A DNA stretch of 64,000 nucleotides. Origin: Cryptomeria japonica. Its lineage: Eukaryota > Streptophyta > Pinopsida > Cupressales > Cupressaceae. Every line of letters begins with the position of its first letter. The first letter of the stretch is position 1. Positions 32,535-43,190 of the stretch are shown here, in pieces. The translations under genes were made by a program, and so were the position numbers. The stretch lies in assembly GCF_030272615.1 (NCBI RefSeq), contig NC_081413.1, positions 449,478,538 to 449,542,537 of the forward strand, in the 5' to 3' direction. The notes under the pieces were generated by a model, which did no database searches, was not told the DNA's origin, and saw only the letters and a list, made by a program, of their open reading frames with translations.

Positions 32535-35500
32535 ATGGCATCCACCTCTACAATTGAATACATAGCGAACCCTACTATTGTGGAAGTAATTAAAAGACCT
32601 AGGCCCGTATTTCAGTTGGTCCCCGAAATAGCAAAGAAGGATGATACCCTAGGTGCATTTTCTCAAATCCCTAAAGGTGTTGTATATGTTGAAGACCCTA
32701 GAATGTATATTCACTGCAATATTGAAGAGTTAGGAGACGAGGAAATCAAAACCATGTATAAAACCGAGATATGTGATGATACCGGCAATGTCAAAGCTGA
32801 ACATAAAATCATTGAAACCCTAGGATTTACAGAAATCATTAGCATTCCTGAATTTCCTAAGGATGTGATAGGATAGTGTTAAGAAGAGTTCACAGAGAAT
32901 TTTTCTGGTTAGATGCAATTCATAAGATCACCACGCAAGCAGTAAAGGTTGTCACAGGGTTACCGACCACCAATAAAAGACCAGACAAAAACAAGAAAGT
33001 TTCAAATGATTTAGTCATAGACCTAATAGGTGCAACATTTGATAAAAGATCTTTAAGGGTTAATGATGTAAAGGATACAAATGTAAGATTCATAAGCATG
33101 ATATTAGGTTACAAAGCCACTCATGCCAATAGACTTAACTGAGTTTCAATTTTATGCATTAAGAGTGCTTATGACATGATAACAGACAATGCAAAAATTG
33201 ACATATGTGAATGGTTAAAGGATGAACTGATAGAAAACCTTGGAAAGATAAAGAAGGATAAGAAAGGAACCTTCAGATTTGGAAATCTGTTAGTGTGTCT
33301 AATGCTTCATATAACAAAACAAGTTCCCGGTATAGGATATAAAGAACTTGGATATGACATACGGGTAGGAAAGCAACTGACAGAACTATTCAAAAACATG
33401 GGTGAGAATAAGGAAAACAACATTCATGACTTTTTCCAAGCACTAAAGACAAAAATAAAGAAAAGGACAAGGTTATCATAGGAAATTGTAGATGAATACA
33501 AAGATGATATATGCTTTGTTATCAAAAAGGATGAAATATGGATGGAAGCAGTCATCCCAAGGACAATCTGGGTAACATAAATCGGCTATGAGACAAATGA
33601 CCACATAGTTGAAACTTATGCCAAAGCACTTCTGGAAGCCCCCAATGAACCTAAGGAGGAAGCATTTGGTAGTGCTGAAACAATAGAAAAACAAATACAG
33701 TCCAAGAAAAGAGTGAAGAAGGTAGAGGCATTTGTGAGAAAAGGATCCAGACAAGCAAAAGCCATTAAGGAAGATGTACTAAAGAAAACTAGCATAATTG
33801 AAGATGAGTTGGCAGCCCCACAACCTGAAGCTCATCTATCACTGGTAGGTACTTCTTCGGAAGGAGACATGCCAACAACCTTTAAAAGAGTTGTTAGGAA
33901 AAGAGATCCCTCACTAGCAACCACTCCTTCACCTAGAAGGACAAGGCAGAAGCAACAAGCTATGAGATCTTCGGTCAGAAAGGTCACACCTAAAAAGAAG
34001 CTTACTCCTAAGAAAAAGAAAAAGGCAAAAACTGACTTGGCACCTCTAGAGATTTTGCTAAATGAGATCACATAGGAAGGAAAACTGAAGAACATAGGAA
34101 AAATTCATGACACCCTATCGGCTGATGAGAAAGGGCAAGTTGAGGAAAGTGTAATATTACACATGGACATGTTCAAAAAGTTTTTGATGGAAGTCATAAA
34201 TGAAATTCTTGATGACTTATACAAAAGACTTGAGGCCAGAAGGCAAGGAGTAATTGAACTGGACAAGAAAATAAAAATAGAAAAACTACTTGTTGTATAT
34301 CCGGTAAACTCCCCAAAAGAAATTGATGATCTGATAGCTCAGGCTAATTGGACAGTTTTTTCCACTACACACCGCATATTTCACTAATGGCAGATAGAGT
34401 TACAAAAGTTTCAGAGGAAATAGAAGATGGTTGGGACATATTTTTGGTTGAAAAAGAGAAACAAGAAGAATATAGGAATCCCAAGCCTATTAAGGTATAT
34501 CAGAAGGATAAGGACAAAGGGAAAGGCAAAATTGGTGGACCTCCAAGTATAAAGGTTAAAGATAACCTACCTCCACCTGTAAAAATTACAATCCCTGAAA
34601 ACCAACCTGCAGCTGAAAGCATGGATGCAGAGGATAGAAATACAAATCCTGGAGTCCTATACACTGTAAATGTTGATACCCAAAAGATCAACATAATAGT
34701 TGATAAAGACACAAGTGAAAAATTAGATATGGCTAAAGAGCCTCTGGTAACAGGAGATACAAAGCAACTGACAGATGATACAGGGAAAAAGATGGAATCT
34801 GAGGCACAAACAGAGAAACTGACAGAGCTAAAGGCTCTGGAACAGATGCCACCGATAAGCAATGAAGTAGGAAAACCAATGCTAAATGAAATGCAGACAT
34901 AAACTGACCTACCAGAGGTCAATACAAGCATGGTCACTTCCACCGGTACTCAGTTTGTTGGGTCATCATCAAAGTCAACAAATGTGACTGAGGTATTACT
35001 TGAATCCATCAAGAAAATAACTGACTATAGTTCACAAGCTTACAAAGCAGTAGATGATTCAATACCAATTTTGAAGATAATTGCTCCTGATTGTAATATA
35101 GATAATAAAGATTCTTTAGGATAGTTGGATACATTATGTAAATACATTTCTGGAAATATTGAGAAAATAAAGGAAGAATCTGTAAAGGACATTGTAGAAA
35201 AGGAGAAACAAAAATTCTTTGAGGAGGAAATAAAGAAGTGTAACAGAGACTTTGACACACTTCTATTGGAACTGTGTAGTTTGTTAAAAGAGTATAAAAA
35301 CCTGTATAAAGACACATGCAAAAAAAACTTCCTGACTGTAGATATTGACAAGAAAATAAGCAAGACACAGGAAGAGATAAACAAGCTTGCAGACAATTTT
35401 TTCAACTCTCTGGATTCACTATCTGTTTTTGAAGATAAGTTAGCAAATTTTAAGGCAGAATTACTTAAACTAGAAAGAGAGAAAGAGACAATAATAAACA

Positions 35501-35712
35501 AGGCAAAACACTTGAGATCTAAACTGAGTCCAAGATTGGACTATCTAGCATCTCTGCGGAAGGAAATCTCAAAGGCATTAACACCGGGAAGTAAAACACT
35601 AGCAGAACAATTGCAGCATCTCACTGGTACTGTGAAGAGGATTGAAATAGCAATAAAAGATAGCAAAAAGTTTATGGATAGTATAAACTTAATTTTGGGC
35701 GATCTTTTTTAG
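32535..35712 (+). pseudogene. C2 long ORF of unknown function (~1,060 codons)
   Basis: I do not recognise this protein. The start at 32535 reads MASTSTIEYIANP. Two frame changes (near 32876 and 34380) and about six stops break it, but the coding trend runs to TAG at 35712. Layout: a globular N-terminal part (~32535-33480) with VKVVTGLPTTNKRP, ISMILGYKATHANRLN and HITKQVPGIGYKELGYD; a basic, Ser/Thr-rich middle (33840-34060, KKKLTPKKKKKAKTD); a Pro/Lys-rich acidic stretch (34400-34900); and a helical, coiled-coil C-terminus (35125-35712, ISKTQEEINKLADNFFNSL). No D-S-G, DDE or YxDD motif is present. The N-terminal part loosely recalls plant proteins that pair a Transposase_32-type region with repeats of charged sequence, but that is a weak impression. 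It could be an env-like ORF of the Sirevirus kind or captured host sequence. Confidence 0.6.
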
Positions 35713-35939
35713 ATAATAACTACCCAACTACAAGGTTGAGGATATGGACCAATATAACTACAAACTCTACTAACATTTTGACAACCTTTGTCATTGATGC
35801 CAAAGGGGGAGTAGTAGGATGAGAAATTTCAAAGATAGTAATCATATGCTCAGGGGGAGCCCTTCATATTTTTGGTAAAATTTTTGGTCTACACATTTTG
35901 GACACTTTTTTGAAATTTCTCATGACTGTTGCCATCAAT
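35713..35939 (+). other. C2 3' non-coding stretch with extra polypurine copy
   Basis: The motif gatgccaaagggggag near 35796-35811 repeats the true polypurine tract 140 bp upstream. The surrounding sequence between the two (catttttgg.. tttggacac) is also partly repeated. Multiple polypurine copies upstream of the 3' LTR are a known Sirevirus trait. Confidence 0.7.
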
Positions 35940-35940
35940 G

Positions 35941-35954
35941 CCAAAGGGGGAGAT
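35941..35954 (+). promoter_or_regulatory. C2 polypurine tract
   Basis: ccaaagggggagat directly precedes the 3' LTR start TGTTGGC at 35955. It primes plus-strand DNA synthesis in this family. Confidence 0.9.
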
Positions 35955-36734
35955 TGTTGGCATATGGACACTCCAATGAGACATTGTGTGTGATTGAAGG
36001 TTTTTTCATTGATGGCAACCTTGCAATCCTATGGCACTGGCAAGACATCATACCGGCAAAGCATTATTCAAGCAAGACAGTGCACTGGCACCGGCACAGA
36101 AGAAAATATGTATACTGGCACAAAGGCTGACAGGATTTTTGATATGTAATATTTTGATTATTATTGTAAGCCGACTTGGCAAATTGTAAAATGACTCTTG
36201 TATATAAAGGAGATCATTATAGACATTTGTGAGTGTAAGGAAGCGAACAAAAAAAAAATTATTAGGCAGACCTAATGTGCAAATTATAGGTCAAGGGTAT
36301 ATGTAAAGAACAAAGTTAGAACCAGTACTAAATCTGGCATTGGAGATGCTATTGTAAAGCAGTACAGATCATTGGATTAGTACAATCCTCATTGTAAGTC
36401 AGTGTGACTTCTCATTGAGCAGTGAGCTCTAGGCACTTGGCCTTCCTGCATGTGCAGGCCCCTATTGTAAGTAATATTCTCTTATTGGCTAGTAAGTGAA
36501 TATTGTGGGTCACAAATCCCACCAAGGTTTTTCCCACACCGGGTTTCCTCGTTAAAACATCTTGTGTTATGGTGTTCTTTTCATGTGGATGTTTTTTATT
36601 CTGTTTATTACATTAATTCTTGCATACTGGTATACTGCTACTTTATGTTCTGCATGTTTAAACTTAAGAAAATTTGAATATTGGTCAGATACTGATTCAC
36701 CCCCCCCCTCTCAGTATCTGTGGGAACCCTAACA
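35955..36734 (+). repeat. C2 3' LTR
   Basis: 780 bp, nearly identical to 30200-31003 apart from the short internal deletion and scattered changes. It keeps the TATA box at 36201-36210 and the hairpin at 36686-36720. It ends CTAACA, followed by TSD CTGAT. Confidence 0.94.
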
Positions 36735-36739
36735 CTGAT

Positions 36740-37975
36740 TCCCAAACAATTTGTCACCTTCTTGGGCATGATTCCTCCCATTACGGACAAACTTAAACAT
36801 ACCAAAAAGATAATATCCTCCCTCCTGACTTATCGAAAAATCAAAAGAGATACTTTATTCGCCAATCCTCCCATTATACTCTCGTTGCAGATACCCTATT
36901 GAAACGAGGTCTAGACGATACTGTTTTAAGATGTCTTGAACAAGAAGAATCTGAGAGGGCCTTACATGAAGTCCATAATGACATTTGTGGCATTCATTCA
37001 AGTGGTCTTACCCTTTCAAAAAAACTCATACGCTTGGGCTATTATTGACCAACTATGGAATGAGATTATTTTCAGATAGCTAGAACATGCAAACAATATC
37101 AGATCCATGGGAATTTGATTCATGCACCAGAACAAGAACTTCATGATTTGGCAACATCTTGGCCTTTCTGTTAATGGGGTCTTGATATAATAAGAAAGAT
37201 AAATCCTTCTTCATCCAATGTTCACAAATTCATCCTTGTAGCTATAAAATATTTCACAAAATGAATTGAGGCAATACCTCTAACAAATATCATAGCAAAA
37301 CAAATTGTTGCATTTATCTTGAACTACATTATTCATCGCTATGGAATACCCATGAACATTATCATTGATAATGGGTGACCATTCAAGAATTAGGATGTAC
37401 AAGAGCTATGTGATAAATTCAAGATCCAACACAGATTTTCCACACCCTGCTATCCATAAGGGAATAGACAAGAAGAAGCATCAAATAAAACTATTTTGAA
37501 AATCCTCAATAAGATAGTGAATGATGTTGGAAGAGATTGGCATATTCAATTGAACCCTACTCTATGGGCACACCTTTCTCTCTTGTTTATGGATCAGAAG
37601 CAATACTGCCAATAGAAGTAGAGATAACTTCTCTATGAGTATCATTAAAAGGTCTTATTCCAGATGAAGAACAGTAAGTATCTAGACTCCAGGAGTTAGA
37701 ATTAATCCATGAACGAAGACAAAATGCCTTTGATCATTAAAGGTATATCAACAAAGAATGTGCTGAAGTTATAATCACAGGGTCAAACCATGAGTCTTTC
37801 AAGTTGGGGAACTAGTACTAAAGGAGAATCCACACAACCAAGAAGATCGAGAAAAGAAAGGAAAGTTCAAACCAAACTGGTTAGGTCAGTTTGTGATCAC
37901 AATAGTATTTGGGTCAGGAGCATATTAGCTATCAACACAGGACAAAGATCAGCTCGAAGAACCCATCAATAACAT
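36740..37975 (+). pseudogene. G2 integrase remnant
   Basis: After the C2 insertion the RNase H-integrase linker resumes (DTLLKRGLDDTVLRCLEQEE), then the His/Cys zinc region (EVHNDICGIHSSG, then RTCKQYQIHGNL, with one Cys lost). The core reads WGLDIIRKINPSS with the first Asp kept, IIIDNG before a stop, and EEASNKTILKILNKIV with the Glu kept. About 37560 a deletion removes the next part. The C-terminal region (37600-37970) is scrambled over three frames. At least eight stops are present. Confidence 0.85.
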
Positions 37976-37998
37976 GCATTTGAAGAAGTTTTATGTCT

Positions 37999-38134
37999 GA
38001 AAAAGCAGAAAAATCCAAAAAACATTGAAAAAGCAGAAAAATCCAAAAACAGTGAAAAAGCAGAAAAATCCAAAAATAGTGAAAAAGTAGAAAAATCCAA
38101 AAAAAGTGAAAAAGCAGAAAATCTAAAGAAAATC
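37999..38134 (+). repeat. Five ~27-bp A-rich tandem repeats
   Basis: Copies of gaaaaagcagaaaaatccaa start at 37999, 38027, 38054, 38081 and 38108. The period of 27 bp is nine codons, but stops occur in the flanking frames. The array follows directly on the integrase end, as do the A-rich tracts in G1 and G4. Confidence 0.8.
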
Positions 38135-39736
38135 AAATATGAGAAAAAGTACAATAAAAATAGATGGTGAAAACTTGGCAAACAGGCGCTATTTGTTCGC
38201 TAGCTCTTCCATCTATTAGTTCATGCATCCTTCTGCTTGCATTCATTCAGCGCTATTCATATCCATAATAAAGCCTTGTCCATATGTAGGCATCCTAGGT
38301 GGCTTCTCACCATGGTTTGGGTCATTGGGTATATCATAGTGAATTTGTTTCTAGGCTTGGGGCAAAATCCTGCACCTAGTTGGGGGCAAATTTTTTTATC
38401 ATTTTGAGCTTAATCAAACAGGTAGAACAATAGTTAGACAACTCTTATCAAGCGAAAACTGAGACATATCCAACATTAAACATGAGATCAAATAATCAAC
38501 CATCAAACTATCACAAAGTTAGTCTAAGAACATGGATGATATCTTTAGGATAATGATTTTAACATGATTGTTCAATTTTTCTATCTTAATTTTTGCTATC
38601 ATGATTTCTGAGTGACTCCCAGATGTCTTTGACTAGAGGAACAAGGAAGAAACATGATATTTTTCTTATTTGTTGTCTATAAATTAATCATTAATATGTG
38701 CAAATTTGTCTCGGGACATGATCATCAGAGTATCATCAAAGACATTTCCAATTTGTGTATTGAAATGATTAATATTGTCTGTTTTACGCAAGCAACACTC
38801 AGGTCATCTCGGTTCAATTATACCTCGATGCTTGTGCTAACTTGCCATATTAAAATCCAGGAAAGTCATGCTCAGGTCATCATGGTTTAATTATACCATC
38901 AATGTTTGCACTTACTTCCTACATTTAAAAAGCTCTATGATGACAAAATGCAATAACCCAATGACTGGTCTGGTTGTAGCTTTGCATTTCATTTGCATTT
39001 AGCTTGCATTTCATTCTTGCATGGGATCCCACATGCTCAATTTATCCAAGGTTAAATCTATCGCATGAATCATCAAGCTATCATCATAAGTGTATACGCA
39101 ATCAAACTGATGACTCATCTCTATCTAGATATTACCGACTTAGCAAAAATCTTATATTACTCTGCCCTCAACAGAACCAAAATCAACATATCGAAATCTT
39201 CTTGCAACTTGATATCAATAAACTGTCACTTCTTCATCCAATCAATCATATCAATTCTATCAATTGATCACATCTCGTCTATTCTATCATGTCTTATATA
39301 GGATGTATCTTTCCTGAAACCAGACATTCTGATCATGTCTTATACAGGATACATCGATCTTGAAACCAGACGCTTTGATCATCTTTGTCTTACATAGGAG
39401 CTATCATTCCTGCAACCAGACTGAATCTCGATCTTATCAATTTAATAAATCAAGCTTTATCAATAATCAAGAACCACATCACTGTGATCATAGAAATCAC
39501 ATTTTTATCAACCACAGTTATAGACATCGAATCATTTCTAATCAGGATATCAATTTTGCAAAAAAATCCAAACAATCCAAAGATCAATTATGTCAATTAA
39601 TCTACGGAGGGGGCATCATCGTATCAGAATTTATCAATCAATAACTGGGGCATTCTATCGAACCAATATAATCATCAAAATGAGATTATTCTTTGAATCA
39701 ACATGTCATCACACCTCGCTTCAAAGAGGGGCAAAA
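38135..39736 (+). other. G2 3' untranslated region and polypurine tract
   Basis: No gene is seen. Three ~50-bp repeats lie at 39291-39427, each with tcttata.agga and gaaaccagac-like blocks. A short gactagagg..aagga block near 38630 recurs in G1 near 43475. The polypurine tract tcaaagaggggcaaaa is at 39721-39736, touching the 3' LTR, and is almost the same as that of G1. Confidence 0.72.
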
Positions 39737-40899
39737 TGTATACACCTAAAAATGGTCTGAAGATAACTAATTAAATAAGCAATTATTTAATTAATCCCCC
39801 TTCCTAATTTAATTGAGTTCATTAAGCAATTTGATTAAATTTTCCCTTTCATCTACTTATAAGTAAATCTAAGGATTTATTTAATAGGTTCATTTCCATA
39901 ATCCCCTTTGATTAATTAATTCAAATTAATTAATCCTTCCCCCACTTTAAATCAATTCTTCTAATCCTCTAATTAATTAAAACAAATCAATTTATGAGTT
40001 GATAGAATTAATTAGTCTTTTCCTATTATTTGAATTTTTAAATTCAAATTACCCACATGCCTCCTGACTTCTAACCACCTAACCTAACCATCCCTCTAAC
40101 CTAGCTCATTCCACCTAACCTTGGGTTTGCCTAACCATATCCTATCTTGCCCATTCTAACCTCCTTATTCTAACCGCCTATGGTGTGGATATTTTCTTCT
40201 TAAGACACATGGCACTTTGGCCACATGTCTCCTCTCTTGGACACTTGCCCTTTTATGAGAAAAGCTCCTACAAACTTGTCACCACCGAGATGACAAGTGT
40301 CTCTTCCTCCAATCTCTTCTTCAACCTCCTCCAATTTCACCCTTGATATCTTCAGACTCAATCTTGACCATTGATTCCTGCCACCTCACCCTTGGCCTTG
40401 GAAATCCTATAAATATCCCCCATTTTGGAGAAATAAGGATCCCATCTTATTTTCATCTTATGCATTGTTACTATAGGCATATCATTTGAGCATTATTGTT
40501 TTTAGGCAATTGTATCTTAGATCTAGTTTAATTTGATCATTTTCTAGCATAATTGTTGAATCATTTAACTTAATCAATACCTTTTCTAGCTTAATTGCAT
40601 CATCATCATAGCTTAATCATGCATATCATTAACTTAATTAGTCTCTTGGATCAATCTAGCATAATCAATCTCATCATTGCATATCATTATCATTTCAAAT
40701 CCTCTGTCTAGGTGTAGTCAAGTCATTGGGATTGCTTATCCAGATTTGAGAGAAAATCCATACTCGCATCTCTTAGGAGGCGATAGGTCTCTTTGTCATG
40801 GTTCATTTTTGTTTGCTTATTATGTGCTAACCATGCTTGTAATGATCTATTGAGTGTTTTGTGTGGCAACTGTAGGCATCACACATCACAGGCACGACA
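39737..40899 (+). repeat. G2 3' LTR
   Basis: 1,163 bp, partner of 24796-25945, starting TGTATACACC and ending CACGACA. Indels include an extra attaattcaaattaattaat block near 39915. TSD CCAAC follows at 40900. Confidence 0.92.
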
Positions 40900-41619
40900 C
40901 CAACAATATCGCAAAATATGCAGCATTACTTTATGGGCTCCGTATGGCTGTACAATGGAAAATCTTAGATTTGTGTGTTCTTGGTGATTCCCAGTTAGTG
41001 ATTAGATAGGTTAATGATGATTATAAGACAAAGGATGAAAAGCTTATGCCATACAAGAGAATGGTGGATGATTTCAAGGCTTACTTTACCACAATCACAT
41101 TTGAGAAAATTCTTCGGGACAACAACAAAGCAGCTGATGCAATGGCTACAATTGCCTCCCTTGTAATAATGCCAAGTAATGTCGAATACTGTGAGTTCTT
41201 GGTTGAACCGCTCTTGGAGCCTACCTACAATGTAACACAATTTGAAATGATATGTCTCATTGTTGGTCCTAATTCCCAGTGGTATGGAGATATTTATGCC
41301 TACTTACATGATAATACCTTACCTCCTAATCTATCCAACAAAGCCCAAAAAATTTTTACTCATTGAGCCACCCGTTATGCCATTTTAGATGATACCCTAT
41401 ATCATCGGGGTCTTGATGTTACCTTACTTAGATGTCTTGAGCATGATGAAGCCAACACTACCTTACGAGAGGTGCACGAAGGTATATGTGGGGTACATTC
41501 GAGCAATCCTACCCTGGCTAAGAAACTCTTGCATACTAGTTATTACTGGCCTACTATGGAGAAGGATGCTTATCAGTTTGTTAAGAAATGCAAGGAATGC
41601 CAAATACATGGAGACTTGA
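40900..41619 (+). pseudogene. G1 second RNase H, C-terminal part, and integrase zinc region
   Basis: The sequence resumes NNIAKYAALLYGLRMAVQW, LCVLGDSQLVIR, then a stop, VNDDYKTKDEKLMPYKRMV and RDNNKAADAMATIASL. A linker leads to NTLPPNLSNKAQKI and TLYHRGLDV. The integrase zinc module follows with EVHEGICGVHSS and KKCKECQIHGD, an HHCC set that is complete here. Stops occur near 41009 and 41366, and a frame change lies near 41385. Confidence 0.88.
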
Positions 41620-42535
41620 TACATGCACTGGCATAGGAATTATAACCACTTATTACATCTTGGTCTTTTCGTCAATGGGGACTCAACCTCGTGGGCAAAA
41701 TCCATCCACCCTCATCCAATGGGCACAAATTCATCATCACTGCTACTGAATATTTCACAAAATGGATTGAAGTTGTTCCTCTTACCCATATCGCTGTAAA
41801 ACAAATTGCCACATTCATTTTGAATTACATCATATGTCGGTATGGTGTTCCCTTTCCATCATTACTGATAACAATCATCCCTTCAAGAACCAAGATATCT
41901 ATGAGCTTGGTGAGAAATTTCATATCCAACACCATTTCTCCACACCGTACTATCCTCAAGGTAATGGCCAGGCTAAGGCCTCTAACAAAAACATCCTTAG
42001 AATCCTCAAAAAGATGGTCAATGAAGTTGGTCATGATTGGCATATCCAACTGAACCTTGGCTTGTGGGCTTACTGTATGAGTGTCCGTACTCCCACAGGT
42101 GCCACTCCATACTCCCTTGTTTATGGTTCTGAAGCTATATCTCACATTGAGGTCGAGTTATATTCCCTACGGGTCTCTTTGCGTAACCTGATCAGTGATG
42201 AAGACTACAGAGTCTTCCGCTTGCATGACTTAGAATTGCTGGATGAAAGAGGACAAACTACTTTTGATCACCTCAAAGCATATCAACAATGCATGTGTAG
42301 AAGTTACAACCATAGAGTCAGATCTCACACATTTGAGGTTGGTGATCTTGTCCTTAAAGAAAATCCAAAGAACCAACAAGACAGAGAGAAAAGGGGCAAG
42401 TTGGAACCTAATTGGCTTGGTCCATATATTATCACCGTTGTGTATGGATCAGAAGCATATCAACTGGCAAATCTTGAGGGTGAACCTCTTGAAGATCCAA
42501 TCAATAGAATTCACCTTCGTAGATTCTATGCTTGA
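41620..42535 (+). pseudogene. G1 integrase core and C-terminus
   Basis: The core begins SWSFRQWGLNLVGKIHPPSS; G2 has WGLD, so the first catalytic Asp has become Asn. ITDNNHPFKN (second Asp kept) lies after a frame change near 41840. The catalytic Glu position reads GNGQAKASNK where G2 and G4 have EASNK, a Glu-to-Lys change. The C-terminal part is open from 41834 to 42535: TPTGATPYSLVYGSEA, HTFEVGDLVLKENPKNQ, EPNWLGPYIITVVYGSEAYQ and IHLRRFYA before TGA. There is no chromodomain, in contrast with G3. Confidence 0.9.
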
Positions 42536-42567
42536 GTATTTCAGAAAATTTTCTTTAAAAGATCCTG

Positions 42568-42591
42568 AAAAAAAAAAAAAAAAAAAAAAAA
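42568..42591 (+). repeat. Poly(A) run of 24 after the G1 integrase
   Basis: An uninterrupted run of 24 A begins about 30 bp after the integrase stop. G4 has a T-rich block in the mirror position (45709-45777). Confidence 0.9.
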
Positions 42592-42868
42592 GAGTAAAGA
42601 AAAATAAGTTCGTCCATTGGTGAAAACTTGGCAAATAGGCGCCTTGGGCAAGTACCATGGTAAAAATCGGGCAACTGGCGCAATGTGTAAAGATCTCCCA
42701 TTCCATGATAGCCTCCCCCCCCCACCATAGATTGTGGATTGTTTGCATGCCCCATGCGTAATGTTTCTCGTGCATACTATGCTAGTCTTATCCCTCATTG
42801 GGGCATCCCCTTAGCCTTAGGCATGGGTTGGGATAGTCGGCATCTCACAGTCGGAGGAACTATCTTCT

Positions 42869-43190
42869 AAAATGTCCTGAAAAAATCTTAAAAATCATAA
42901 AATGTCCTAAAAAAAATCTTAAAAATCATAAAATGTCCTGAAAAAATCTTAAAAATCATAAAATGTCCTGAAAAAATCTTAAAAATCATAAAAGGTCCTA
43001 AAAAATCAAAAAAATAAAAAAAATCATAAAAAGTCCCGAAAAAATCATAAAAATCACAAAATGTTTGGAAAAACCCTAAAAATCATGAAATGTCCTAAAA
43101 AAATCATAAAAATCATCAAATGTCTGGAAAAAACCGTAAAAATCATAAACTATCTTGAAAAAAGCCTAAAAATTAAAAAATTCATAAAAA
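42869..43190 (+). repeat. ~30-bp tandem repeats in the G1 3' region
   Basis: Copies of aaatgtcctgaaaaaatctt, then aaaaatcata recur about every 30 bp, with the 5' copies best kept and the 3' ones decayed. About ten copies are visible. Confidence 0.85.

Larger units (their letters stand above)
30200..36734 (+). mobile_element. C2: non-autonomous copia-like element with two unusual ORFs
   Basis: A 6,535-bp element with LTRs 30200-31003 and 35955-36734, TSD CTGAT (30195-30199; 36735-36739), a tRNA-iMet PBS and a polypurine tract touching the 3' LTR. Ends are TGTTGGC...CTAACA. The LTR structure resembles that of C1 and S1. No protease, integrase, RT or RNase H motif is found between the LTRs. Instead there is a coiled-coil zinc-knuckle ORF and an ORF of about 1,060 codons. 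It is the innermost element, so the last of its stack to insert. Confidence 0.92.
24796..40899 (+). mobile_element. G2: defective Tat-like gypsy element, split by C2
   Basis: LTRs 24796-25945 and 39737-40899; TSD CCAAC at 24791-24795 and 40900-40904; TGTATACACC start and GACA end. The polypurine tract is at 39721-39736. Coding pieces are a gag N-terminus, protease, a scrap of RT N-terminus, RNase H and integrase, in the same order as G1, but the gag core and most of RT are missing. C2 is inserted at 30200-36734. Without C2 it is about 9.6 kb. It would have relied on a related autonomous element. Confidence 0.92.

Noticed and set aside
31191-35501. Hydrophobic minus-strand ORFs opposite C2 (Ser/Phe-rich, membrane-like)
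   Set aside because: They are complements of lysine/glutamate-rich coding DNA and give spurious Phe/Ser/Leu-rich proteins, not real membrane proteins.
37997-38181. Phe/Ser-rich repeat protein on the minus strand, or nonapeptide repeat protein on the plus strand
   Set aside because: The 27-bp period gives repeats in any frame, and the flanks carry stops; better seen as a DNA repeat after integrase.
42449-42798. Minus-strand ORFs with poly-Phe runs
   Set aside because: Produced by the poly(A) run read in reverse.
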